Shown here in pieces: positions 24,084-32,142 of a stretch of 52,157 nt of DNA; the stretch's first letter is position 1; the number at the start of each line of letters is the position of its first letter. Under the pieces are notes generated by a model. The model had not been told where the DNA came from. It saw only the letters and a program-made list of their open reading frames with translations, and ran no database searches. The stretch covers positions 1-52,157 of the forward strand of contig PKDZ01000028.1 of the NCBI GenBank assembly GCA_002862785.1, given 5' to 3'. The DNA comes from Flavobacteriales bacterium. GTDB lineage: Bacteria > Bacteroidota > Bacteroidia > Flavobacteriales_D > Sanyastnellaceae. Both the position numbers and the translations under genes were made by a program.

Positions 24084-25342
24084 GAGGCCCCCAAATTTGC
24101 CTGCTCCTGCTCGAATTGGTTCAACACGTCATCCACAGCGCGTCCACCACCGGCTCGTTCAAGAATTTTCTGCAGGACCCGATCCACCGCGCTGTCCGGG
24201 CAGGAAGCCCCGCTGGTCAGGAGCACCGTGGTCACCCCCTCAGCCTTGGTCTCCTCCGGCCACCACGACCCGGTTTCCTTGCGGGTGGCGTCGTGCAGGT
24301 CGAAATGACCCAGCGATCCGTCCTCAGCAAATTCGTCGGCCCCGCGCACAAACCAGGTGGGCATCACCTCCTCGCACAGTTCGACGAGGTGGCTTGTGTT
24401 GCTGGAATTGTAGCCGCCGACCACCACGGCAAAATCGGCCTGTTCCCCCGCCGCCTCGATGGCCCCGGTGGTGGCCGTCTGGTTGTCCAGTGTGGCATAG
24501 CAGAGGGTGTCGCGGGTGTTGGCGAACCGGTCCGCCGACCCCTCGTCGCGCTGCTCGAGGGCCTGTTTCAGGTGATCGGCAATGGCCTGCGTGTCACTGG
24601 CCAACATGGTCGTCTGGTTGACCACGCCGAACCGTTCCAAGTCGCGGGGAGCCTCAAATCCATCGCTGGTCCGCCCGCCAAAGTGGGCGTCGAATTCCGA
24701 CCAGTCCCGGTCGCCACGGATGAATCCCGCCAACACCTCGGCCTCCTCCATGTTCTTCACCACGAGCGACTTCGCGTGCGCGCTGCTGTGGCTGAACGTG
24801 GCCCGGGTCTCCTCGTGCTTGGGCTTGCCATGGATGATCACAGTGTAATCCTTGTCGCCCAGCTGGGCAGCCCGTTTCCAGACCTTCTCGACAAAGGGAC
24901 AGGTCGTGTTGTAGCGTTGGATGTCGACGCCGATCGCCTCCAACTTGGATTCGAGCTCGAGCGTCGTTCCGAAGGCCGGTACGATGACCACATCGTCCGC
25001 AGACAAAGCCTCGAACGGGGTGATGACGCCGCCCTCGGTGTCCATCAGGAATCCGATGCCCTGGGACTCGAGGTCCGCATTGACCTCCGGGTTGTGGATC
25101 ATCTGGCTGAGGAGCCACAGCCGCTTGCCCGGGTTTTCCGCCACGGCCTTGTAGGCGATCTCGATGGCGTTTTCCACCCCAAAGCAGAATCCGAAATGGC
25201 GGGGAAGGACAAAGCGCACCGTTCCGAAATCCAGCACCGTCGGCGACAAATCCCGCTTCCTCGGGTCGGCCACCTTGCGCAAGGCCTTGACCTTCCCGAT
25301 GACGGGCGAACGGTAGGCTTCCGGGATGTCGAACGTGCGCAT
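24080..25342 (-). CDS. ispH: 4-hydroxy-3-methylbut-2-enyl diphosphate reductase (long form)
   Basis: IspH is the last enzyme of the MEP pathway, reducing HMBPP to IPP and DMAPP with a 4Fe-4S cluster. The three cluster Cys are visible: C53 in HFGFCFG, C148 in NTTCPFVEKVW and C281 in TLCYAT. NSSNTSHL and TSGASCPDS are also conserved. At 420 residues it belongs to the long cyanobacterial/plant-type form; E. coli-type proteins are near 316. The ATG at 25342 was chosen from the onset of the conserved N-terminus, with a TACCTTCG box ending 4 bases before it. It heads the mutL operon and supplies precursors for the crt genes. Confidence 0.95.
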   Translation of the reverse strand: MRTFDIPEAYRSPVIGKVKALRKVADPRKRDLSPTVLDFGTVRFVLPRHFGFCFGVENAIEIAYKAVAENPGKRLWLLSQMIHNPEVNADLESQGIGFLMDTEGGVITPFEALSADDVVIVPAFGTTLELESKLEAIGVDIQRYNTTCPFVEKVWKRAAQLGDKDYTVIIHGKPKHEETRATFSHSSAHAKSLVVKNMEEAEVLAGFIRGDRDWSEFDAHFGGRTSDGFEAPRDLERFGVVNQTTMLASDTQAIADHLKQALEQRDEGSADRFANTRDTLCYATLDNQTATTGAIEAAGEQADFAVVVGGYNSSNTSHLVELCEEVMPTWFVRGADEFAEDGSLGHFDLHDATRKETGSWWPEETKAEGVTTVLLTSGASCPDSAVDRVLQKILERAGGGRAVDDVLNQFEQEQANLGAS

Positions 25343-25439
25343 GAAGCGAAGGTAAAGGCCACTGCAGGGCCACAGCGGATTTGCCCCGTGTGAAATTCTG
25401 TGAGGGAACGCAACCCTCCCCCACTTCGCCCCGTACACC

Positions 25440-25600
25440 GAGGCAACACCACACCGTCGGCCCATCAAGCAGGCCCAATGTGGACGACATCGGATCCCGC
25501 CCGTCGGGGTCCACTGCCACCTGAAGGCGATGCCGCGTGCGGCACCCGTGAGGTAGATGTGGTGAGAAGGGGCTGCCGAGGGGCGGCCCCTTCACTTTTT
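25440..25600 (+). ncRNA. Candidate structured non-coding RNA ending in a terminator
   Basis: The gap 25343-25591 has no coding character on either strand. On the plus strand three stems can be drawn: GTGGAC (25480-25485) with GTCCAC (25509-25514); TGCCG-CGTG-CGGCA (25531-25544); and a strong 12-bp hairpin at 25566-25593 (GAAGGGGC...GCCCCTTC with inner GCC/GGC) followed by ACTTTTTG. No plus-strand gene lies upstream to use this terminator. No known RNA family was recognised, and no clear promoter was found. Alternatively the hairpin only serves the minus-strand gene ending at 25592. Confidence 0.3.
25566..25600 (+). terminator. Strong hairpin with T-run (plus-strand orientation)
   Basis: GAAGGGGCTGCC (25566-25577) pairs with GGCGGCCCCTTC (25582-25593) around GAGG, then A, C and TTTTT. 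On the minus strand it directly follows the stop at 25592-25594, but no T-run follows there. Confidence 0.6.
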
Positions 25601-26065
25601 GCGCCCGCCCCAGCGCTCACCGGCCCGGCGGACGAAATCCTCCCGCTTGGCTTGACTCGACGGGTCGTCCTGATGTCGTCCCCACGACCGGGGGAACCAG
25701 CGACGCCGGCCCTTGCATTCCGCCAGCGCCTCGGCTTTGATGCGCAACAGAAACCCCCCTTCCGTCCGCATCAGCCACTCAGTCTCGGTGCCATTCAAAT
25801 CAATGTAGATCTCGGGGTGGGCCTGGAGCCAACGGACCAAGAGAATGTCCACCACCTCCTGGACCTCATCGCAGGTTTGTCCCCGGTAATCACGACGCAA
25901 GGTCCGGATGGCCCAACGGTCCATCTGCATGGCCGCCTCGGCCGAGGTCACCTCCACCAACGGGTCATAGGGAGGCGCGTCACACGGCCCTCCTGCTGAG
26001 GCGCCACTCGCAAGAATGAACCCCAACAAAATCAGAAGACCCAACCGTGCCGCTGCTTTCTGCAT
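25592..26065 (-). CDS. Small secreted protein of unknown function
   Basis: Not recognised. A 157-residue protein with a signal peptide (residues 1-24, cleavage probably after ASGASA). Three Cys remain in the mature part (GPCDAPP, QTCDEV, AECKGR). The C-terminal 40 residues are very basic and Trp/Arg-rich. Its ATG overlaps the stop of the saccharopine-dehydrogenase-like gene (ATGA), so they are co-expressed. Conservation cannot be judged from the window; the coupling and signal peptide support a real gene. Confidence 0.75.
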   Translation of the reverse strand: MQKAAARLGLLILLGFILASGASAGGPCDAPPYDPLVEVTSAEAAMQMDRWAIRTLRRDYRGQTCDEVQEVVDILLVRWLQAHPEIYIDLNGTETEWLMRTEGGFLLRIKAEALAECKGRRRWFPRSWGRHQDDPSSQAKREDFVRRAGERWGGRKK

Positions 26066-27414
26066 CAGGCCGGCAATTCAGTTTCGGTGAAGGCGATGCC
26101 TTGTTGGGCCAGCCCTTTGAGCAGGGGGGCATACAAGTCGGCTGACGTGGGCAACAGGACTCCGGTCGCATTCCAATCGCCCCGCACCCACATCCGGGCG
26201 GCAAGGGCCAGCGGCAAGCCCACAGTGAGGGACATGGCCGTGTGGGTCTCATCCTCCCCGATGTGCACGAGGTGGGACGTCCGGACCCGGTTGCGGCCTT
26301 CCGGATCCCGGTAGCGGAAGCGGTGCCACATCACAATCATGTCGAGGTCGCCCGGCTTCAACGCCCAACGATCCTCCAACAGGGCCTGTAGGATGTCTGC
26401 CGGACTTCCCGACCCCTTCGGAAGGGGGGCATCCCCGAAGAGCCCGAGGTTGTCCAGCAAATCGAGGGCGCGGTCGCTGGCTCCAGTCGCCTTGGCCACC
26501 GCAGTACGGACCGCCTCGGTATCGGCCCCTTGCGGCACTCCGCCGGAGAATCCGGCCGTGAAGTCCCGCCACGTGGTTCCTTCCGGATAGGCCACCTGGG
26601 CATCGTCCCGGTTCATGCCCAATTGGAACACCGCATCCCATCCACCGCAGAATCCGTCTCCTCGGAGAGTGCCACGCACGAGGGTGTCGATGCCCTGAAT
26701 GCCGTAGATCTCCTCATAGGCGAGGGAGTCCCGATTGGCATACCCCTCAAACCGACCGGCGCCCGGCACATCCACTGCCGTGATTTCCTGAAACAACCGG
26801 TGCGGCGGCAGAACCCGGATGCGGCCATTCTCCTTGAACGTGGCCGAACCGCCTTGGCCCGCCAACACGACGTTCCGGGGATTCCATGTGAACTTGTAGT
26901 GCCAGGGGTTGTCGTCACTTTCCGGGGCGACGAGGCCCCCGGTGTAACTCTCGAATCCAGTCAGAGTGTTCCCCTCCGCGCGAAGGCCATCGATGACCTC
27001 CATCGCACTCAGGTGGTCGATGCCGGGATCCAGACCGAGCTCGTTCAGGATGGGAATGCCGGCCGCCTTCGCGTCGGCGTCCATGGCCGCAATCTCCGGA
27101 GAGAGATAACTCGGGGTGATGAGCGGGGTCCGGGTGGCAATGGCATCGCGCGCCACCTCGGGGTGCAGGAAGGCCGGCAGCATGCTGATGACCAGATCCG
27201 CCGCCTCGATTTCCTTTCGGCGCGCCTCGGGGTTGCCCGCGTCGAGAGCAAACGTGGACGCCGCAGGATGCCCCTCCGCCTTTCGCGCAGCCAGCTCCGG
27301 ATCGAGATCGCCAATGCGCACGGTGAATCCTTCATCGCCAGCATGCTGCAAGAGGTGACGAATCAGCGAGGAACTCGAACGGCCCGCTCCGAGGATGACA
27401 ATGCGCTTGGACAT
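26065..27414 (-). CDS. Saccharopine dehydrogenase family oxidoreductase (Lys9-like)
   Basis: A 449-residue NAD(P)-dependent enzyme of the saccharopine dehydrogenase family. It has the nucleotide-binding GAGRSSSSL at residues 8-16, NELGLDPGIDHLSAM and SYTGGLVAPESDDNPWHYKFTWNPRN-type substrate region, with EIYGIQGIDTLVRGTLRG further on. These fit the glutamate-forming (Lys9-type) dehydrogenase, which links 2-aminoadipate semialdehyde and glutamate with lysine metabolism. The ATG at 27414 was chosen from the conserved SKRIVILGAG start. Direction (synthesis or breakdown of lysine) is not decidable here, as no partner gene is nearby. Confidence 0.88.
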   Translation of the reverse strand: MSKRIVILGAGRSSSSLIRHLLQHAGDEGFTVRIGDLDPELAARKAEGHPAASTFALDAGNPEARRKEIEAADLVISMLPAFLHPEVARDAIATRTPLITPSYLSPEIAAMDADAKAAGIPILNELGLDPGIDHLSAMEVIDGLRAEGNTLTGFESYTGGLVAPESDDNPWHYKFTWNPRNVVLAGQGGSATFKENGRIRVLPPHRLFQEITAVDVPGAGRFEGYANRDSLAYEEIYGIQGIDTLVRGTLRGDGFCGGWDAVFQLGMNRDDAQVAYPEGTTWRDFTAGFSGGVPQGADTEAVRTAVAKATGASDRALDLLDNLGLFGDAPLPKGSGSPADILQALLEDRWALKPGDLDMIVMWHRFRYRDPEGRNRVRTSHLVHIGEDETHTAMSLTVGLPLALAARMWVRGDWNATGVLLPTSADLYAPLLKGLAQQGIAFTETELPA

Positions 27415-27535
27415 GCCCCGAATTTCGGAGGCAGGGATGGCGGGGCCAAGGATTGGATCGGAATACTTGGCACGGGACTTGTCTGAACGAGGGGGCCGCT
27501 GGCCTAATTTCAACGCTCACCTCAATCGTTTGCCC

Positions 27536-28900
27536 ATGATCCGCACCCGATTCCTTCTGCCCCTCTTCGGACTGGCCCTGGCCGTCGCGTCCTGCAACGG
27601 ACCGAAGTCACTGAGCAAGCGGGCCGGAGAACTGCATGCGGTTGGGTTCAACCAGCAGGCCGCCGACCTCTACGCCATGGCCCTGCGCAAGCGACCGGGC
27701 TATGTCGACGCCATGGTCGGTTTGAAGATGACCGGACAGGGTGTGGTGGATGCCCACATTGGAGAGTTCCAACGGGCCGCAATGGACGGCCGACGGGCAG
27801 ACGCCATCGCCGAATACGACCGGATGTCGGCCTTCAAGACCCGCGTCGCCGGATTGGGCGTCGAGCTCGTGGTCCCGGCCTCGGTCGAATCCGACCACAA
27901 CGACCTGGTGGATGAGCACCTCATCGAACTCGACGATCTCGGCCACGCCCAACTGGAGGAGGAAGCTTTTGCCGAGGCGGAAGCCACCTTCCGGGAAATC
28001 CTGCGCCTCGACCCGCAGTATGGAGAGGCCGCCGAGCTCCTCACCGTCGCCCGCGCCGAACCGAAATACCGCGCCGGCAAGAGCGCTTTGGAGACGGGGC
28101 GATTCCGGGAAGCCCACAGCGAACTGGGGCTGGTGCTCGCCCTCGATGCCGACTACAAAGACGCCGCGGACCTGCATGCCGAAGCGCTCGAAACGGGCCG
28201 GTTCAACGTGGCCATCTCCGACTTCGACTCCCGCAACCGGGACCGGGACGTCGCCCTCGAGCTCCGCAGTGGGGTCCAGCGTGGCCTGCTCGACTCCTCG
28301 GATCCGTTCGTGGGCGTGGTCGACCGCACCCTGCGCGAGGACATCATCGCCGAGCAGGAGCTTTCGCTGTCCGGCATCTCCGACGAGAGTGTGGAGGTCG
28401 GCGAGCTCGCCGGCGCCCGCGCCATCCTCACCGGCTCCATCCTCACCTATTCCGCCGAAACCGGATCGCCCCTGAGCACCCAGCGCAACGGGTTCAGGAA
28501 ATATTTCCGCGACGTCAAGGATGACGAAGGCAACATCAAGAAGGTCGCCGCCTTTGCCCCCGCCCGGTACACCCTGCACTCCCGCCGGCGCAGCGTCTTG
28601 CTCAAGTTCGAGATCAAGCTCATCAGCACCGAGACGGGCGAAGTCATGCTCTCCGAGGTGGAACAGGTGCACGCGCAGGATGCTGTGGAGTATGCCGTCA
28701 GCCAGGTCCCCGCCGGCAACCTCTACCCCGCCCGGGCCAACGGCGAGGTGGACCGCGGCGGCCGGTCCCGCATGAACGCCCTGCTCGGCGCCCGCCGCGA
28801 GTTGGCAACGGAAGCCTCACTGCGTGCCCAGGTCATCCAAGAAGCCACCGCCCGCGGCACGCGCGACATTGAACAGTTCCTCACCCGCCACATCGAATGA
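27536..28900 (+). CDS. Lipoprotein with TPR-like repeats and a CsgG-like domain
   Basis: A 454-residue protein. A signal peptide ends in the lipobox VASC (Cys near residue 20). Residues about 25-220 contain TPR-like helices (AGELHAVGFNQQAADLYAMALRKRPGYVDA-type and LEEEAFAEAEATFREILRLDP-type). The segment ELSLSGISDESVEVGELAGA followed by ILTGSILTY resembles CsgG/FlgO-family outer-membrane lipoproteins. Its stop overlaps the ATG of the next lipoprotein gene. The upstream open frame runs into the divergent dehydrogenase gene and was rejected as start because the signal peptide begins at 27536. Role in envelope assembly is inferred. Confidence 0.8.
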   Translation: MIRTRFLLPLFGLALAVASCNGPKSLSKRAGELHAVGFNQQAADLYAMALRKRPGYVDAMVGLKMTGQGVVDAHIGEFQRAAMDGRRADAIAEYDRMSAFKTRVAGLGVELVVPASVESDHNDLVDEHLIELDDLGHAQLEEEAFAEAEATFREILRLDPQYGEAAELLTVARAEPKYRAGKSALETGRFREAHSELGLVLALDADYKDAADLHAEALETGRFNVAISDFDSRNRDRDVALELRSGVQRGLLDSSDPFVGVVDRTLREDIIAEQELSLSGISDESVEVGELAGARAILTGSILTYSAETGSPLSTQRNGFRKYFRDVKDDEGNIKKVAAFAPARYTLHSRRRSVLLKFEIKLISTETGEVMLSEVEQVHAQDAVEYAVSQVPAGNLYPARANGEVDRGGRSRMNALLGARRELATEASLRAQVIQEATARGTRDIEQFLTRHIE

Positions 28901-30270
28901 GTCTCCGCACGTCCATATCGATTCTGGCCTTGATCCTGCTGGGCACCGGCTGCACCGGGCGCAGGGGCATGGAGCAGACCCCGCCCCCCTCATGGGTGGG
29001 TGAACGCCCTGTATCCAGCCTGCACTACATCGGCATCGGCAGTTCCACCTCGAATCCCATTCCGGGTGAAGCCCTGCGCACCGCCAAGGAGCGCGCTGCC
29101 GCCGACCTCGTTGGTGAGATCGCCTTGCGCGTGGAAAGCACCTCCCTGCTCGAAAGCGAAGAGCGGAATGGCCAGGTCCGGGAAGACTTCACGAACACCA
29201 TCTCCAGCCGGGCGGAAGAGCGCATCGCCGGATTTCAGGTCGTCGACGTGTGGGAAGGGCCGCAGGGCACCTATGTCTACTACCGTCTCGACAAGGCCCG
29301 CTATGCCGCCGAGCGGCAGGCCCGCCGACAGGAAGCCATCGACCTTGCCCTGCTCGAACATGAGGCCGGCAAACAGGACCTCGCCAGTGGCAACATCCAA
29401 GGCGCACTGGACCATTGGGGGGCCGGCGTTCTCGGTCTGGAAGAATTCTGGAATGAGGTCAACCGGGCCACCATCGAGGGCGTGGAGGTCAGCGTCGAGC
29501 CCCACCTGCTGCGCACGATGCGTGAAGCTGTGCGGAACATCGACCTGAATGCCGCCATGGACGTGGTCACCCTCAATGCCCGGGGAGACTTCCGCTTTCC
29601 GTTGGGCCTGCACGCCACCCTCGACGGCGGCAACGTCCGCGGCCTGCCCCTCCTGTACCGGTACCACAACGGCACCTACATGAAGAAGGCCACCGAATTC
29701 ACCGACGATGAAGGCACCGTGGTGGCCCTGATCAGCGACGTGGATCCCGCGCGGCCCGACCGGAACCTGACGTGCACCATCGACGTGGACCGCTTGACCC
29801 GTGCGGCTGGTCTGTCCTCCGTCCTGGTCGAACTGCTCGGAGACCTCGTGGTGGACGGCGTCACGCTCCCCGTGGAAGTGGAGATGCCTTCCGTCCAGAT
29901 TCTGCCTGCCCTGAACTCGCAACTCGACGCTGCGGCCCATGCCGGCCCCATCGCGGCCCTGCGCTCCCTGCTGTTGGAGGCAGGGTACATCGTGGTGGAT
30001 GCCGGAGCCGACAGTGATTTCAGCCTCTCAGTGGACCTGCGCGCCGAGCGCCGGACCCCCAGCGGGGACCTCGGCAACTTCCACACGGCCTATGTCCAAG
30101 GGGGGCTCGTCCTGCGCAATGCATCGGGCAACATCGTCCACCAAGCGGTTCTGGACCGCGTGAAGGGCGTCCAGCTGGATCCCGCCACGGCCCTGACCCT
30201 TGCCTTGTCCAACGCGGCTGAAGCCCTGCGCGAAAAACACGGATACGACCTCATCCGGGCCCTGCGCTAA
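28897..30270 (+). CDS. LPP20-family lipoprotein
   Basis: A 457-residue lipoprotein (lipobox LGTGC, Cys near residue 19). The first 150 residues, with PPPSWVGERPVSSLHYIGIGSS followed by an A-rich helix (ALRTAKERAAADLVGEIALRVES), match the LPP20 domain seen in FlgP/LPP20 lipoproteins. The middle is beta-rich without a family match. Residues near 340-450 may form a second domain like the C-terminal part of FlgT. It overlaps the CsgG-like gene by four bases. Confidence 0.8.
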   Translation: MSLRTSISILALILLGTGCTGRRGMEQTPPPSWVGERPVSSLHYIGIGSSTSNPIPGEALRTAKERAAADLVGEIALRVESTSLLESEERNGQVREDFTNTISSRAEERIAGFQVVDVWEGPQGTYVYYRLDKARYAAERQARRQEAIDLALLEHEAGKQDLASGNIQGALDHWGAGVLGLEEFWNEVNRATIEGVEVSVEPHLLRTMREAVRNIDLNAAMDVVTLNARGDFRFPLGLHATLDGGNVRGLPLLYRYHNGTYMKKATEFTDDEGTVVALISDVDPARPDRNLTCTIDVDRLTRAAGLSSVLVELLGDLVVDGVTLPVEVEMPSVQILPALNSQLDAAAHAGPIAALRSLLLEAGYIVVDAGADSDFSLSVDLRAERRTPSGDLGNFHTAYVQGGLVLRNASGNIVHQAVLDRVKGVQLDPATALTLALSNAAEALREKHGYDLIRALR

Positions 30271-30324
30271 CCACTTTGGCACGATATTGGCCCTACCCTT
30301 CACAAACCCACTAACACAAACGCT

Positions 30325-30897
30325 ATGACCCGTACTGCAATCCTCACCACGACGGGCCTGGTCCTCGGCCTGGCCGTCTTCACGACCGGCTGCAAGAAGA
30401 ACAAAGAAGTCGCCAAGCCAAAAGGCGAAGTCGAAATCGTCGAATTCTGCACCGGATCCGAATACAACAGCGACAGCAAGCACTTCCGCTCCACCGCCAC
30501 CGGCGAGAGCCAAGACCGCGAGATCGCCAAGAAAAAAGCCCGCTCCACCGCCGAAAGCCGCATTGCCCGGACTGTCAGCGCCACCATCCAAGCTGTGACG
30601 GACAACTACGTGTCGAGCACCGAGTTCAACAACCGCGAAGAGGCCACCGAGACCTTCAACGAGTTGGCCCGCACCGTCGTCGACCAGGAGCTGCGTGGCG
30701 CCATCGTCATCTGCGAGAAGCTCACCCAGCGCGAGAACGGGATTTACGTCGCCTACGTCGCCCTCGAACTCAGCGGCGAGAAATTCGCCTCGAAGTACAA
30801 CGAGAAGATCTCCGAGGACGAGCGCATCATGGCCGAGTACAACTACGAGCGCTTCAAGGAGACGTTCCAAGAGGAAATGGAGAAGCTCGGCAACTGA
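30325..30897 (+). CDS. Small LPP20-like lipoprotein
   Basis: A 190-residue lipoprotein with lipobox FTTGC (Cys near residue 24), then a Lys-rich linker and a domain with VEIVEFCTGSEYNSDSKHFR and a conserved helix ATGESQDREIAKKKARSTAESRIA, which is the LPP20-type pattern. The C-terminal 60 residues are predicted helical and acidic. It follows the previous gene by 54 bases and is closed by a terminator. Three related lipoproteins in a row suggest they form one outer-membrane complex. Confidence 0.78.
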   Translation: MTRTAILTTTGLVLGLAVFTTGCKKNKEVAKPKGEVEIVEFCTGSEYNSDSKHFRSTATGESQDREIAKKKARSTAESRIARTVSATIQAVTDNYVSSTEFNNREEATETFNELARTVVDQELRGAIVICEKLTQRENGIYVAYVALELSGEKFASKYNEKISEDERIMAEYNYERFKETFQEEMEKLGN

Positions 30898-30921
30898 TCT
30901 TGCCTCCACCCCAGCATTTGG

Positions 30922-30947
30922 AAAGGGCGCCTTCGGGCGCCTTTTTT
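30922..30947 (+). terminator. Rho-independent terminator after the lipoprotein operon
   Basis: GGCGCC (30926-30931), TTCG tetraloop, GGCGCC (30936-30941), then TTTTTT. It lies just before the convergent pabA/trpG-type gene. Confidence 0.92.
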
Positions 30948-30954
30948 CATGGGC

Positions 30955-31539
30955 TCAGCCTAGGGTGGCGAGCCACGCGGCCAGCATGCCGCGGCCATCC
31001 GGCGTCAGGACGCTCTCGGGGTGGAACTGAACCGCATGGAGGGGCAGGGAATCGTGTCGCAGGGCGAGCACAATGGCGGGGTCGGAGGCGACCTCCGCGG
31101 TGACCGTCCACACCCCCGGCAAAGAGGACCGGTCCGCACACCAACTGTGGTAATGGCCGACGTCGAACCGGTCGCCGATGCCCCCCAACATCGGGTCGGC
31201 CACCAAACGGCGGGCCTCACTGGACACACCGTGCCGGACGGCGTCGAGCTGGCGGAGGCGGCCCCCACTCCATTCGACCAGGGCCTGCAGGCCGAGGCAC
31301 ACTCCGAGCATCGGCTTTCGGGTCGCCCAAGCGGCCACGAGCGGCATGAGGCCCTCGCTCTCCGACGGCAGGCCCGGGCCGGGCGACAGGACGATGCCAT
31401 CCATGCCCTCCGCATCCTCGGGCCGGCATTCGGCCGCCTGCCGGACCACGACTTTGGCCCCGGCCCGCTCCAGATCATGGGCGAGGTTCCAGGTAAACGA
31501 GTCCCGGTTGTCGACGAGCAGGATGGTCTTTCCCTCCAT
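30955..31539 (-). CDS. Glutamine amidotransferase, PabA/TrpG type
   Basis: A class I glutamine amidotransferase of 194 residues, the small subunit of aminodeoxychorismate or anthranilate synthase. It has the catalytic Cys81 in GVCLGLQ, the His173-Glu175 pair in FHPES, and the oxyanion LSPGPG. The N-terminal LLVDNRDSFTWNLAHDLERAG is diagnostic of TrpG/PabA. No pabB, trpE or other trp gene is adjacent, so the two roles cannot be told apart; a solitary copy often serves both. ATG at 31539 was chosen; the box AACCTTTG ends 4 bases upstream of it. Confidence 0.88.
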   Translation of the reverse strand: MEGKTILLVDNRDSFTWNLAHDLERAGAKVVVRQAAECRPEDAEGMDGIVLSPGPGLPSESEGLMPLVAAWATRKPMLGVCLGLQALVEWSGGRLRQLDAVRHGVSSEARRLVADPMLGGIGDRFDVGHYHSWCADRSSLPGVWTVTAEVASDPAIVLALRHDSLPLHAVQFHPESVLTPDGRGMLAAWLATLG

Positions 31540-31576
31540 GGTGCAAAGGTTCACAGAAGCGGGCGATACTTGCACC

Positions 31577-31927
31577 ATGTCGAAGCCCATTGCCAGCTAC
31601 AGTCCGTTCCGGCGCGCCGGAGACACCGTTTACTGCAGCGGACAAATCCCGCTGATTCCCGAGACCGGAGAGTTGCTCCACGGCACCATCACCGAGGAGG
31701 TGAACCGCGCCATCGACAACCTGGCCGCGGTGCTCGAGCAGGCCGGCAGCGGTCTGAACAAGGCGGTTAAGACCACCGTCTTCCTCATCGACCCCCGGGA
31801 TTACGGCGAAATGGACGCCGCCTACCGCGCCCGATTCTCTGACCCTCTCCCTGCCCGCGAGGCCGTCTTCGTGTCGGGACTGCCGAAACAGGCCCGGGTG
31901 GAGATCAGCGCCATCGCCGTGGATTGA
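31577..31927 (+). CDS. RidA family protein (reactive enamine/imine deaminase-like)
   Basis: A 116-residue YjgF/YER057c/UK114 protein. It has GDTVYCSGQIPLIPETGEL at the N-terminus and the C-terminal REAVFVSGLPKQARVEISAIA. There the Arg before VEI corresponds to the substrate-binding Arg of RidA deaminases. RidA hydrolyses 2-aminoacrylate made by PLP enzymes. The start is 37 bases from the divergent amidotransferase gene. The frame is open much further upstream, but only in antisense to that gene. Confidence 0.93.
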   Translation: MSKPIASYSPFRRAGDTVYCSGQIPLIPETGELLHGTITEEVNRAIDNLAAVLEQAGSGLNKAVKTTVFLIDPRDYGEMDAAYRARFSDPLPAREAVFVSGLPKQARVEISAIAVD

Positions 31928-31971
31928 ACCCAGACCCACCCCGCATTGTCATTGACTTAGAAGACCAAACC

Positions 31972-32139
31972 ATGGAGATTCTCCGCAAAATCCTGCACTA
32001 CGCCAACCCGGTGAACCTGTTCCGCAAGAACGAAGGGGAAGGCATCAACCTGCGCGTGATGCACGGCATCAACAAGGTGTCCATGACCGTCTTCCTGTTG
32101 TGCGTGATCTACCTCTTGATTCGCACCCTGACACGCTGA
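31972..32139 (+). CDS. 55-residue single-span membrane protein
   Basis: MEILRKILHYANPVNLFRKN at the start and one transmembrane helix (residues about 34-50, VSMTVFLLCVIYLLIRTL) near the end. Similar tiny proteins are common in Bacteroidota (DUF6728-like, from memory), and their function is unknown. ATG at 31972 gives a compact protein with good codon use; an earlier start at 31924 overlapping ridA is less likely. It ends 4 bases before the convergent lptD stop. Confidence 0.7.
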   Translation: MEILRKILHYANPVNLFRKNEGEGINLRVMHGINKVSMTVFLLCVIYLLIRTLTR

Positions 32140-32142
32140 AGA

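Noticed and set aside
25343-25600. Known RNA families (SRP RNA, tmRNA, 6S RNA) for the gap before ispH
   Set aside because: No SRP GGAAGG loop, no tmRNA tRNA-like ends, and no long 6S-type duplex could be found on either strand.
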